From the NCBI RefSeq assembly GCF_000737515.1, contig NZ_CP006587.1, positions 3,839,001-3,903,000 of the forward strand: DNA of 64,000 nt. The letters are read 5' to 3'. A program made the translations under genes and the position numbers. This stretch comes from Hymenobacter sp. APR13. GTDB lineage: Bacteria > Bacteroidota > Bacteroidia > Cytophagales > Hymenobacteraceae. This document shows, in pieces, positions 1-7,855 of this stretch. The stretch's first letter is position 1. Every line of letters begins with the position of its first letter. Below the pieces are notes generated by a model. The model saw nothing but the letters and a program-made list of their open reading frames with translations. It searched no databases and was not told the origin of the DNA.

Positions 1-643
1 GGTTGGGCCTATCGAAGCTGGAGAGAAACACCTGCGGCTCGTGCATGCGCAGCTGCTGCTGGATGTCGCGCTGGGTGAGGCGGTCGGCAGTGGCGGTGAG
101 GGCAATGATGGGCACCTGCGGAAACTGCTCGCGCAGCACCCGCAGCTGGGTGTACTCGGGCCGGAAGTCGTGGCCCCAGGAGCTGATGCAGTGGGCTTCA
201 TCAATGGCAAACATGCTGATGCGAAGCCGCTTGAGAAACTGCAGGAAGCCCTCGGAAAGCAGCTTCTCGGGGCTGACGTAGAGCAGCTTCATGTAGCCGT
301 TGAGGCAGTCGCCGCAGATGGCGTTCTGCTCGCTCTGGCCCACGCTGCTGTTGATGTAGGCCGCCGAAATGCCGTTGGCCTTCAGGGCTTCCACCTGGTC
401 TTTCATCAGCGCAATCAGCGGCGACACCACCACGCACACACCTTCGCTGACGACGGCCGGAATCTGAAAGCACACCGATTTGCCGCCGCCGGTGGGCATG
501 AGCACGACCGTGTCGCGGCCGCCCAGAATGTTCTCGATGATGTCTTCCTGCATGGGCCGGAAGGTGTCGTAGCCGTAGTACTGCTTGAGGACTTTACGGG
601 CAGATTCGAGCGTGGGGGCGAGGGGTTCGGCGGCAAATAACAT
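1..643 (-). CDS. recQ: ATP-dependent DNA helicase RecQ, N-terminal part (cut by window start)
   Basis: This minus-strand frame is open from ATG at 643 to the window edge and gives 214 residues of a RecQ-family 3'-5' DNA helicase used in recombination and fork repair. Visible motifs in order: FRPMQEDII (motif 0), PTGGGKS (Walker A), SPLIALMKDQV (Ia), DEAHCISSWGHDFRPEY (Walker B plus the RecQ aromatic loop), ALTATA (III) and SSFDRPN. The RQC and HRDC parts lie outside the window. The start is favoured by the usual short distance to motif 0. A TATCTTTA sequence ends 4 bases before the ATG, close to the Bacteroidota -7 box. Identification is secure; only the C-terminal layout is unknown. Confidence 0.95.
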   Translation of the reverse strand, partial: MLFAAEPLAPTLESARKVLKQYYGYDTFRPMQEDIIENILGGRDTVVLMPTGGGKSVCFQIPAVVSEGVCVVVSPLIALMKDQVEALKANGISAAYINSSVGQSEQNAICGDCLNGYMKLLYVSPEKLLSEGFLQFLKRLRISMFAIDEAHCISSWGHDFRPEYTQLRVLREQFPQVPIIALTATADRLTQRDIQQQLRMHEPQVFLSSFDRPN

Positions 644-806
644 GGGGTAAAGATAGGGCGAAACCAAGCGGGGTGAAAGCAGAGACGTAACCATAACCCG
701 GCCGGCAAGGTGCCGGGTTCCGGCCGAATCCTGCACGGCCGGGCGCCGCCGATGCGCGTAAAACCCAGTCCACTCATCACTCCGAATCCCCTAATCCCAC
801 TCAACT

Positions 807-1151
807 ATGAGCCAGCCCACCATCTCCGCCCTCGACAAACAACTGCTGCTCGACGCCCTCAACCGCTGCGTAGCAGCCTGCGAGCATTGCGCCACCGCCT
901 GCCTCGCCGAGGAGCACGTGCAGCACATGGTGGGCTGCATCCGCCTCGACCGGGACTGCGCCGATATCTGCGCCCTCACGGCCCGTTTGGTAGCCCGCGG
1001 CTCGGAGCATGCCCGGCATATTATGAAGGAATGCATTGAGGTGTGCCAGCTCTGCCAGAACGAGTGTGCCAAGCACAACGACGACCACTGCCAGCAGTGC
1101 GCCGCCGCCTGCAAAGCCTGCGCCGACGCCTGCCGGGCCTATTTGGCATAG
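807..1151 (+). CDS. Cys-rich four-helix-bundle copper-binding protein (DUF326/Csp-like)
   Basis: The 114-residue product has no signal peptide and carries repeated CxxxC-type pairs along predicted helices: CVAACEHCATAC, CIRLDRDCADIC, CIEVCQLCQNEC, and CQQCAAACKACADAC near the end. This is the pattern of the DUF326 / Csp family, cytosolic four-helix bundles that store Cu(I) through inward-facing cysteines. The length fits the family. It stands alone on the plus strand, divergent from recQ and followed by a palindromic repeat. Copper storage is inferred from the family; no copper regulator or exporter is next to it. Confidence 0.85.
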   Translation: MSQPTISALDKQLLLDALNRCVAACEHCATACLAEEHVQHMVGCIRLDRDCADICALTARLVARGSEHARHIMKECIEVCQLCQNECAKHNDDHCQQCAAACKACADACRAYLA

Positions 1152-1159
1152 CGTTTATT

Positions 1160-1343
1160 GTCATTGCGAGCAGAGCGAAGCAATCCTTCCTCTAAAAAAT
1201 GTGCGCGTTAATTCACAGCGAAGCCCTCCGGCATTAGGTTAGTAACCTTTTGCCGGAGGGCTTGCTGCTTAGGAAGGTGTCTGCTACAAGAGGAAAGATT
1301 GACGCCGCTTGATGCGCGGAATGCCCTGCGTCCTCGCAATGAC
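1160..1343. repeat. Composite hairpin repeat, family A copy 1
   Basis: Starts GTCATTGCGAGCAGAGCGAA and ends in the inverse CTCGCAATGAC. The middle holds a second hairpin, AGCCCTCCGGCA..TGCCGGAGGGCT. The right arm of this copy has diverged more than in the copies at 5875 and 7690. It lies between tail-to-tail genes and may also act as a bidirectional terminator. Confidence 0.85.
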
Positions 1344-1350
1344 AGGCGGT

Positions 1351-2286
1351 TTACTCCTCTACGTCTACCAGCCGGTAGCGCACGGCGGACTTTTTTGGCT
1401 TGATGTCCATGCCGGCGTAGTGGGCGTAGGCTTTGGTGAAGCAGGCGCCGAAGTAGAAAATCATGGCCGAATAGAACACGAACAGTAGCACCAGCACAAT
1501 GCTGGAGGCCGGGCCGTAGATGGGACCCAGGTTGCGGGGCACCAGCAGGTAGCCCAGCACAAACTCGCCCAGGTCGATGAGGATGGCGGTGAGGGCCGCG
1601 CCGCGCAGCACGGCCCGCCAGGGCACCCGGGCCGCGCTCAGGTTGCGAAACGTGACGGCAAACCAGGCCGCCAGAATCAGCAGCGAGGTGAGCTGGTTGA
1701 AGAACTGAAACAAATAGTAGCTGAAGTTGACATCGAAGTCGCGCACGTAGTCGCCGAGGAAGGCCAGCACCGCATCGGTTAGAAACGCCAGCAACGAAAG
1801 CACGCCGGTGGCCACCAGCACGCCCAGCGAGCGGCTGCGCTCCTTCAGCACCTTGCCCAGCCGCCCGCCGTTGCGCCGCGGCCGGATCTGCCAGAGCTGG
1901 TTGAGCGAGTTCTGAATCACCACGAACAAAGTGGTCGAGATGAACAGCAGGAAGCCAAAGCCCAGCCACGTCACGAGGCGGCTGCGCTCTACGTTGGTGA
2001 CGTTCTGCAGGATTTGCTCGACCAGGCCGGCGGCGGCCGCGCCCAGCAGGTTGGAAAGCTTGCCTAGCAGCATCACGCGCACCGCCGAGGCCGGATACAG
2101 CGAGCTGAGGCCCTGAATCAGGATAATGAAGATGGGCGGCAGGGCAAACGTGGTGAAAAACGCCGTGGCGGCGCCCAGCCGCAGCGGGTCGTTGGCGGCC
2201 AGCTCGCGGGCCGCCCGCCGCAGCAGAATCAGGATATCGAGGAAGAGGCGGCGGCGCGTTGGGCCCGGCGCGTGTACTTTTGTCAT
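1351..2286 (-). CDS. YihY/BrkB family inner-membrane protein
   Basis: A 311-residue multi-pass membrane protein of the YihY/virulence factor BrkB family (once misnamed ribonuclease BN). Signs are the N-terminal AANDPLRLGAATAFFTTFALPP block, five or six hydrophobic segments, and the conserved region around GPIYGPASSIVLVLLFVFYSAMIFYFGA-like residues before a short basic tail ending in VDVEE. The reading frame extends to a TTG at 2328, but ATG at 2286 starts nearer the conserved region and is preferred. Transport or envelope roles have been suggested for the family, but no substrate is established. It is divergent from the DUF2062 gene. Confidence 0.85.
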   Translation of the reverse strand: MTKVHAPGPTRRRLFLDILILLRRAARELAANDPLRLGAATAFFTTFALPPIFIILIQGLSSLYPASAVRVMLLGKLSNLLGAAAAGLVEQILQNVTNVERSRLVTWLGFGFLLFISTTLFVVIQNSLNQLWQIRPRRNGGRLGKVLKERSRSLGVLVATGVLSLLAFLTDAVLAFLGDYVRDFDVNFSYYLFQFFNQLTSLLILAAWFAVTFRNLSAARVPWRAVLRGAALTAILIDLGEFVLGYLLVPRNLGPIYGPASSIVLVLLFVFYSAMIFYFGACFTKAYAHYAGMDIKPKKSAVRYRLVDVEE

Positions 2287-2381
2287 CTGGCCTGCGTGCT
2301 GGTTCAGTGGCCGAAGGCCGATGGGCAACGTACGAAGGTAGCGCCCCGTCCTGATTCGTGTACGTCTGTTTTTGTTTGCCC

Positions 2382-2924
2382 GTGCCTGTTTCCAAGCCGT
2401 CCGATTTGCCAGAGCCCGTAGCCGCCCCGCCGTCAGCGCCCGCCAGCTGGTGGCGCCGCCGCATCGTGGGGCCCGTGCTGAACGTGCTCCGGCAGGGCCT
2501 CACGCCCGCCCAACTCTCGCTGACGGTGGCGCTGGGCGTGATTTTCGGGCTGGTGCCCACGCTGGGCGTCACTACGCTGCTGTGCAGCGTGGCTGCCGTG
2601 CGCCTGCGGCTGAACGTGGCGGCGCTGCTGCTGGTGAGCCATTTGCTGAGCCCGTTGCAGCTGCTGCTCATCATCCCGGCCATGCACGCCGGGGCCACGC
2701 TGCTGGGCGGCAACACCGGCCCCGAGCTGACGCTGGCGCAGCTGCAGTACCTGTTCGGGCACGACTGGCTAGCGGCGCTGCGCCTGCTCTGGCACGCCAT
2801 GCTGGGTGCCCTGATACTCTGGGCGCTGGCCTCGGTGCCAGTAGGGCTGGTGCTGAACTTCGCGCTGCGCCCGGTGTTCCGCCGCCTGCTGGCCAGACAA
2901 AAGAGTGATGAGGTGATCAGTTAG
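2382..2924 (+). CDS. DUF2062 domain membrane protein
   Basis: About 180 residues from a GTG start. A Pro-rich cytosolic N-terminus is followed by the DUF2062 core: LGVIFGLVPTLGVTT, two strongly hydrophobic helices (LNVAALLLVSHLLSPLQLLL), and a last hydrophobic segment near LGALILWALASVPVGLVL. DUF2062 also occurs fused to glycosyltransferases and alone in envelope gene groups; its function is not established. An in-frame GTG at 2358 is an alternative start. It faces away from the BrkB-family gene with under 100 bases between, so the two probably share a promoter region. Confidence 0.8.
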   Translation: MPVSKPSDLPEPVAAPPSAPASWWRRRIVGPVLNVLRQGLTPAQLSLTVALGVIFGLVPTLGVTTLLCSVAAVRLRLNVAALLLVSHLLSPLQLLLIIPAMHAGATLLGGNTGPELTLAQLQYLFGHDWLAALRLLWHAMLGALILWALASVPVGLVLNFALRPVFRRLLARQKSDEVIS

Positions 2925-2936
2925 GAAAATAAGACC

Positions 2937-3026
2937 GTCATGCAGAGGCGGAGCTGAAGTATCTCGCCAGTATGGTAGAATCATCTACTACACTGGCGAG
3001 ATGCTTCAGCTCCGCCTCTGCATGAC
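2937..3026. repeat. Hairpin repeat, family B copy 1
   Basis: A near-perfect inverted repeat: GTCATGCAGAGGCGGAGCTG on the left and its inverse ending GCATGAC on the right, with ATCTCGCCAGT arms around a short AT-rich loop. It sits between the tails of the DUF2062 gene and the SseB-like gene. Confidence 0.85.
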
Positions 3027-3043
3027 GGCTTCAAGAACCCAGA

Positions 3044-4033
3044 TTAGCCGCGCTTGTAGAACGGCTCTTGCTGGATGAAATACTGGTTGAGCGGCTCGTC
3101 GCTGGTGGGGTTGAGCAGCATCATATCCACGAACTGGTAGCCTTCGAGGCGGCCTTCAATCACGGGGCCCAGCTCCTGCAGGAACTCGGGGTTCTGCTCG
3201 GGGCTGTCGGCCTGGAAAGCCAGCAGCAGGCGCGGCGGTACTTCGCTGTTTTCGATACGCATTTCGGCCAGGTAGGCCTGCTCCAGGAACTCCTTGCCGG
3301 CGCAGAACTCGCGCAGGGCGGCAAGCAGTTCCGTAGGCTCGGTGGTAGGTGGGCCCAGTTGCACGGGCACCTGGTCACCTTCGGGGCCGGCGGGCAGGTT
3401 CACCAGGTCAGACACCAGCAGATCCTGGATTTCCTGGCTGGTGAGGAGCTTGCCGGCGGGCGAGAAGGGGTTGAGCACGCAGTTAGTGGCTTGCACCATC
3501 TGCAGCAGATCGAGGCCGCGCACGTGGATGTACGACACCGACTCGGGCGTTACGCCGCCCTCAAAAATGCGCTCAGCCGACGAAAACAGCGGAATGTTGC
3601 CGTCGTGCAGCACCTGCAGCTGAATTTCCATGCCGGGCTCGATCTGCACTTCGCCGCCGGGCTGGCCTTCCTGGGGCAGCGTTACGGCGTACAGTTGCTC
3701 GTGCAGCAGCGCCTGGTAGAAGGCGGGCCGCAGGTTGGGCTCGTGCACGGCACGCATCAGCAGCTCTTCCAGAATGTTGGTAGGCTGATACGGGAATTCC
3801 ATCATCTGCTCGTCGCCGGCTTCCTCGGCGGGCATCATGGGCATCATCGGCATCATGGGGGCTGCGGGAGCTTCCTCTACGGGCAGTGTGTAGTTGGAGC
3901 CTTTGTAGCGTGGACCAGCCGGGGCTGGCGCGGCAGCAGCAGAATCGGCGGCGGGAGTAGCCGGCGAGGTAGACGGAGCGGAGAAGGTTTCCGGTGTTTC
4001 CGGCTTCTTTTTCAGAAAGTCAAACAGACCCAT
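3044..4033 (-). CDS. SseB family protein (N- and C-terminal SseB domains)
   Basis: The 329-residue product starts MGLFDFLKKKPE, has an Ala/Pro/Ser-rich linker to about residue 80 with a short MMPMMPMMP run, then the SseB N-terminal domain (ILEELLMRAVHEPNLRPAFY onward, about residues 85-195) and the SseB C-terminal domain (from about 235 to a C-terminal FIQQEPFYKRG). SseB (enhanced serine sensitivity) domains are widespread and their biochemical role is unclear; the name is not evidence for type III secretion. It is a single gene between a repeat and the cytochrome c gene. Confidence 0.85.
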   Translation of the reverse strand: MGLFDFLKKKPETPETFSAPSTSPATPAADSAAAAPAPAGPRYKGSNYTLPVEEAPAAPMMPMMPMMPAEEAGDEQMMEFPYQPTNILEELLMRAVHEPNLRPAFYQALLHEQLYAVTLPQEGQPGGEVQIEPGMEIQLQVLHDGNIPLFSSAERIFEGGVTPESVSYIHVRGLDLLQMVQATNCVLNPFSPAGKLLTSQEIQDLLVSDLVNLPAGPEGDQVPVQLGPPTTEPTELLAALREFCAGKEFLEQAYLAEMRIENSEVPPRLLLAFQADSPEQNPEFLQELGPVIEGRLEGYQFVDMMLLNPTSDEPLNQYFIQQEPFYKRG

Positions 4034-4175
4034 ATCAATACGAAAGATGAAAGTGCAATCTACTCAGAAGTGGTGAGGTGGGGAAATAGTGAGGCTGGGA
4101 GTTTTGGCTTTTCAGCCCAAAAATACCGTCTACAGCACATAAGAGTCACTATATCACCATCTCACCGTCGGGCAG

Positions 4176-4610
4176 CTATTGGCCGTCAGAGCCGTGGCAG
4201 GGCTGCAGCAGCTCCGACACCTCCCGCACCGTGTAGGGCTCGTTCTGGTTGCCCCAGCTGCGCTGCACGAAGTTGAGCAGGTTGGTGATCTGCGAGTCGG
4301 TGAGGTCTTCGTGGCCGGGCATCACCTGGTTGTAGTGGATGCCGTTCACCACCACGTCGCCCTTCATGCCGCGGCGGATCAGGCAGGGCAGGGCGGCGCG
4401 GTTGCGGGCCACGTAGTCGGAGGCCGCCACCGGCGGAATCAGGCGGCGCAGGCCTTCGCCCTGCTCGCCGTGGCAGCTGGAGCAGTGGTTCTGGTAGAGC
4501 GTAGCGCCTTCGTTCTGGCGGTTGGAAAAGCAGCCGGCGGTGGCCGTCGCCAGCATCGTGCCGAAAGCCGCCACCGCACTCAGGCGCAGTAAAGGCAGCA
4601 GCGGCCTCAT
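4176..4610 (-). CDS. c-type cytochrome, probable lipoprotein
   Basis: A 144-residue exported mono-haem cytochrome c. The N-terminus is hydrophobic and ends in a TATAGC lipobox-like sequence, so it is probably lipid-anchored. The haem site is CSSCH near residue 43 and the distal Met is likely in YNQVMPGHEDL, followed by LTDSQITNLLNFV typical of the last helix. Its start overlaps the end of the SCO gene by 4 bases (ATGA-type overlap), so the two are translationally coupled. The pairing suggests electron transfer linked to copper-oxidase assembly or thiol/copper redox in the periplasm. Confidence 0.9.
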   Translation of the reverse strand: MRPLLPLLRLSAVAAFGTMLATATAGCFSNRQNEGATLYQNHCSSCHGEQGEGLRRLIPPVAASDYVARNRAALPCLIRRGMKGDVVVNGIHYNQVMPGHEDLTDSQITNLLNFVQRSWGNQNEPYTVREVSELLQPCHGSDGQ

Positions 4611-5305
4611 TTGGCGGCCGTCTGGCGGGTTTCGGCTTCCTCTTTCAGCAGGATGGGCAGGTCCTTGATCAGCTGATCCACCTGGCTTTTCTCCATGCCA
4701 TCGTACACGCCCCGGATGCGGCGCTTGGAGTCGATGAGGGCAAAGGTGCCGCTGTGCGCGTAGCCGCCCTGCACGGTGGAGTCCTTCTGGGCGCCGGTCA
4801 TGTAGGCCTTGGCCAGCGCAAACACGGTGTCGTGGGGGGCCGTGGCGAAGTGCCAGCGCGAGGCGTCCTTGATGCCCAGCCGCTCGGCGTAGTCGCGCAG
4901 CACCGGAATGGAGTCGTGGGCCGGGTCGATGGTGTGGCTCAGGAACAGCACGTCGGGGTTGCCTTTAAACTGCTCATACACGCGCAGCAGCTCGCTTTGC
5001 ATTTTGGGGCAGATGCTGGGGCAGGTGGCGAAGAAGAAATCCGTGACGTAGACCTTGCCGGCAAACGTCTGGTTGGTGATGATCTGGCCTTCCTGGTTGG
5101 TCAGCCGGAACGCCGGCACCGGGTCGGGCAGCGTATCGGAGGGCGAAGTCGGCTCGGCGTATTTGAGGCCCTGGATGGGCAGGCGCTCCGGCTGCGTGGC
5201 GGCCGTATCGGGGGAGGAGCAGGCAAGGGGCAGCAGGGCCCCGGCCGCCAGCAGGCTGGCGGCGGCGGCGCGGCCAAGAGAAAGGCGCAGGTTCGAAAAC
5301 AGCAT
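4607..5305 (-). CDS. SCO family copper chaperone / thioredoxin-like protein
   Basis: A 232-residue thioredoxin-fold protein from ATG at 5305; the upstream in-frame extension to 5431 is not conserved in style and is left out. A signal segment ends in a LPLAC lipobox-like site. The SCO metal motif is FFFATCPSICPKM (CxxxC) and the distal histidine is probably in GGYAHSGTFALID. SCO proteins deliver copper to the CuA site of cytochrome c oxidase or act as thiol reductases. It is coupled to the downstream cytochrome c, and a small lipoprotein gene precedes it by about 140 bases. Confidence 0.9.
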   Translation of the reverse strand: MLFSNLRLSLGRAAAASLLAAGALLPLACSSPDTAATQPERLPIQGLKYAEPTSPSDTLPDPVPAFRLTNQEGQIITNQTFAGKVYVTDFFFATCPSICPKMQSELLRVYEQFKGNPDVLFLSHTIDPAHDSIPVLRDYAERLGIKDASRWHFATAPHDTVFALAKAYMTGAQKDSTVQGGYAHSGTFALIDSKRRIRGVYDGMEKSQVDQLIKDLPILLKEEAETRQTAAK

Positions 5306-5448
5306 TATCAATGCGAAAAGGAGTGCTTGTGGAGTGTTCAGTAGGGAGTAGCTGGTAGTAGGCAATGAGTTCAGGTTGTCTGGCGCGGGCTGCGCCAGCC
5401 GTTTCCTGGCAGAAAACTCCTGCTTGCTCATTGTCTAACTACTCCCGG

Positions 5449-5847
5449 CTACTTACCCAGTACTAACCGGGCCGAGTCGAGGCTGGTTCGAAACAAACCG
5501 GCTACGGAATCCATGCGCTGCTGCTGGGCGGCGAAATAGGCCAGCCGTTGGGCCATGGCCACGGTATCGGCGGGCTTCTGGTAGCGGTGCATCCAGTCCA
5601 TCATGGCGGCATCGGCGGCGAGCAGGGCGCGGCGGTGACGGCCGGCGGCTACGGTGTCGGGGCCGGGCGTTTTCTGGAGCTGCTGGCGCAGGGTGGTGAG
5701 CTGGTCCATCTGGGCCATCAGCTCGTCGTGTTTGGCCAGCACGGCCTTTTCGGCGGCTTCGGCCTGCTGCTCGTCGCTGTTGAGCGAGAGGCAGGAAGAA
5801 AGGCAGGCTACTACGGGTAGCAGCAGGAATAAGCGGAGGTTTTTCAC
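5449..5847 (-). CDS. Small lipoprotein with coiled-coil, function unknown
   Basis: From GTG at 5847 the product is 132 residues: VKNLRLFLLLPVVACLSSC is a lipoprotein signal with lipobox LSSC, followed by an Ala/Glu/Gln-rich, helical and probably coiled-coil body (EQQAEAAEKAVLAKHDEL, MDQLTTLRQQLQ). The longer open frame to 6069 reads through the family A repeat and is rejected. The promoter-like TACCTTTG ends 5 bases before the GTG, which supports this start and suggests a near-leaderless transcript. It lies upstream of SCO and cytochrome c on the same strand and may belong to that unit. I do not recognise a named family. Confidence 0.7.
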   Translation of the reverse strand: MKNLRLFLLLPVVACLSSCLSLNSDEQQAEAAEKAVLAKHDELMAQMDQLTTLRQQLQKTPGPDTVAAGRHRRALLAADAAMMDWMHRYQKPADTVAMAQRLAYFAAQQQRMDSVAGLFRTSLDSARLVLGK

Positions 5848-5852
5848 GCCGG

Positions 5853-5860
5853 CAAAGGTA
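5853..5860 (-). promoter_or_regulatory. Bacteroidota -7 box TACCTTTG before the lipoprotein gene
   Basis: TACCTTTG on the minus strand matches TAnnTTTG. The last G is 5 bases from the GTG start, so transcription would begin at or next to the start codon. No clear -33 TTG was found at the expected distance. Confidence 0.5.
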
Positions 5861-5874
5861 GCGTGTAAGCCGTT

Positions 5875-6037
5875 GTCATTGCGAGTGAAACGAAGCAATC
5901 CTTCCTCTCGTGGCAGACACTTTCTTAATAAATAAGCCCTCCGGCAGTAGGTTGCTAACCTAGTGCCGGAGGGCTTGCTGATTAGGAGGGTTTGGAGCAA
6001 GGAGGGGAAGGATTGCTTCGTTTCACTCGCAATGACA
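5875..6037. repeat. Composite hairpin repeat, family A copy 2
   Basis: GTCATTGCGAGTGAAACGAA on the left pairs with the inverse at the right end (TTTCACTCGCAATGAC). The middle hairpin is AGCCCTCCGGCA..TGCCGGAGGGCT. The arms here read GTGAAACG where copies 1 and 3 read CAGAGCG, and both arms carry the change, so the stem is kept by paired substitutions. Confidence 0.9.
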
Positions 6038-6043
6038 GCTGAG

Positions 6044-6568
6044 CTACACCCATTGCTGGGTTTCGCCAAAGTGCCAGAGCCAGACCCCGGCCGCCCACAG
6101 GCCCCAGATTATGAGGCCAAACAGGGCCAGCAGACCCAGTAGCGCCACAAAAAGCAGGCCTTTGCCACTGCCCTGGTGCTTGCCTTCCTGGTAGTGGGCG
6201 CGCAGCAGGCGCACGTTCCGGTCGTTGGCTTTATAGGCGAAGTCGAAGATGGTGCCCAGGACGGGAATGGCGCCTACCAGCGTGTCGAGCAGCACGTTGA
6301 GCACCATGCGCACCACCACGTTGCCGCTGGCGCCGTGGCGCATCATGGTGAGGATGAGCACGCCCGACACGGCCAGCGACGGAATGCCGCCTATAATCGG
6401 GATGAAGCTCATGAGCGGGTCGAGGCCGAAGCGCCAGCCGGTGCCGGGCACGCTGAACTGGCTGTCGAGCAGGCGCGAAACGCGCTCCACCCAGCGCAGG
6501 CGCTCATCCTGGTCGAAGGGCGTAGTAGCGGCCGCAGTGCGGGCCGGAGAGTAGCGGGAGGAAGTCAT
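6044..6568 (-). CDS. DUF4112 domain membrane protein
   Basis: A 174-residue protein with the DUF4112 pattern: a soluble N-terminus with [20 protein letters not shown], then [41 protein letters not shown] and NVRLLRAHY, and a C-terminal pair of hydrophobic segments ([21 protein letters not shown]). The family is common in Bacteroidota and Proteobacteria with unknown function. Its end lies only 6 bases from the family A repeat. The ATG at 6568 gives the expected length. Confidence 0.85.
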   Translation of the reverse strand: MTSSRYSPARTAAATTPFDQDERLRWVERVSRLLDSQFSVPGTGWRFGLDPLMSFIPIIGGIPSLAVSGVLILTMMRHGASGNVVVRMVLNVLLDTLVGAIPVLGTIFDFAYKANDRNVRLLRAHYQEGKHQGSGKGLLFVALLGLLALFGLIIWGLWAAGVWLWHFGETQQWV

Positions 6569-6693
6569 GGGGAGAGAGTTTGGGGGTTAAACGCAACACA
6601 GGCCTGCGCAGGTTGTGCAACCGACGCCAACTCTGCCGCCGGCCGGCCGTTATGGTAGTTAGCACCGATTCTCCACTCCACACTACCTGCGCT

Positions 6694-7683
6694 ATGCAAC
6701 ACCGCACACTGGGCCGCTCCGGCCTCACCGTTTCTGCCCTGGGCCTCGGCTGCATGGGTATGTCGGATTTCTACGGCCAGCCCGACGATGCCGAAAGCAT
6801 CCGGACGCTGCACCGCGCCACCGAGCTGGGCGTCACGTTCTTCGACACGGCCGACATGTACGGGCCCTACAAAAACGAGGAGCTGGTCGGCAAAGCCCTC
6901 AAAGACCGCCGCCAGCAGGTGGTCATTGCCACCAAATTCGGCATTCTGCGCGACCCTAGTGACCCCAGTAAGCGCGGCATCAGCGGCCGGCCCGAGTACG
7001 TGCGCCAAGCCTGCGACGACTCCTTGCGGCGCCTCGGCACCGACTACATCGACCTCTACTACCAGCACCGCGTGGATCCGGCCACGCCCATTGAGGAAAC
7101 CATCGGGGCCATGGCGGAGCTGGTGAAGGCCGGCAAGGTGCGCCACCTGGGTATGAGCGAAGCCGCCCCCGACACGCTGCGCCGGGCCAGCGCCGTGCAC
7201 CCCATTGCGGCCCTGCAAACCGAGTACTCGCTCTGGAGCCGCGACCCCGAAGACGGCGTGCTGCAAGCCTGCCGTGAGCTGGGCATCGGGTTTGTGCCGT
7301 ACTCGCCGCTGGGCCGCGGCTTCCTCACCGGCCAGATTCAGAAGTTTGAGGACCTGGCGCCCAACGACTACCGCCGCTTCACGCCGCGCTTCCAGGATGA
7401 AAACTTCCAGAAAAATCTGGACCTCGTGGCACGCATCAACGAGCTGGCCAACCAGAAAAATTGCACGCCCGGCCAGTTGGCCCTGGCCTGGGTGCTGGCT
7501 CAGGGCGACGACGTAGTGCCCATCCCCGGCACCAAGCGCGTATCGTACCTCGAAGAAAACCTCGGCGCCCTCGACGTGCAGCTCAGCCCCGACGAGCTGG
7601 CCCAACTCGACGCCATGGCGCCCCGCGGTGCCGCCGCCGGCCAGCGCTACCCCGAGCAAATGATGAAATCGGTGAACGGGTAA
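6694..7683 (+). CDS. Aldo/keto reductase
   Basis: A 329-residue cytosolic NADPH-dependent oxidoreductase of the AKR13-like group that includes plant and bacterial pyridoxal or aldehyde reductases. The start [19 protein letters not shown] is the classical opening of the barrel; the open frame upstream to 6580 has no family match. Catalytic residues are D and Y in [11 protein letters not shown] in VVIATKFG and H in LYYQHRVDP; the cofactor-binding end is [15 protein letters not shown]. The physiological substrate cannot be read from the sequence. It is a single gene, divergent from DUF4112 and followed by a family A repeat. Confidence 0.92.
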   Translation: MQHRTLGRSGLTVSALGLGCMGMSDFYGQPDDAESIRTLHRATELGVTFFDTADMYGPYKNEELVGKALKDRRQQVVIATKFGILRDPSDPSKRGISGRPEYVRQACDDSLRRLGTDYIDLYYQHRVDPATPIEETIGAMAELVKAGKVRHLGMSEAAPDTLRRASAVHPIAALQTEYSLWSRDPEDGVLQACRELGIGFVPYSPLGRGFLTGQIQKFEDLAPNDYRRFTPRFQDENFQKNLDLVARINELANQKNCTPGQLALAWVLAQGDDVVPIPGTKRVSYLEENLGALDVQLSPDELAQLDAMAPRGAAAGQRYPEQMMKSVNG

Positions 7684-7689
7684 GGGGTT

Positions 7690-7851
7690 GTCATTGCGAG
7701 CAGAGCGAAGCAATCCTTCCTCTCTGAGAGCTGAGCAACCCTAAGCGAAAAGCCCTCCGGCAGCAGGCCAATAACCTACTACCGGAGGGCTTGTCTGTAA
7801 GGGAAGTGTCTGCCACGAGAGGAAGGATTGCTTCGCTCTGCTCGCAATGAC
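7690..7851. repeat. Composite hairpin repeat, family A copy 3
   Basis: The left arm GTCATTGCGAGCAGAGCGAA and the right arm (ending CTCTGCTCGCAATGAC) pair closely and enclose AGCCCTCCGGCA..TACCGGAGGGCTT. It sits between two convergent genes, 6 bases after the aldo/keto reductase stop. Confidence 0.9.
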
Positions 7852-7855
7852 AATA

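Noticed and set aside
1208..2800. A 530-codon minus-strand frame covering the BrkB gene, the spacer and part of DUF2062
   Set aside because: It crosses two well-supported genes and a palindromic repeat and has no domain; it is a shadow frame.
5848..6069. N-terminal extension of the small lipoprotein gene
   Set aside because: The extension is translated repeat DNA (family A copy 2); the lipoprotein signal and -7 box place the start at 5847.
6565..7713. A 382-codon minus-strand frame opposite the aldo/keto reductase
   Set aside because: Antisense to a complete enzyme with all catalytic motifs; begins inside the family A repeat.
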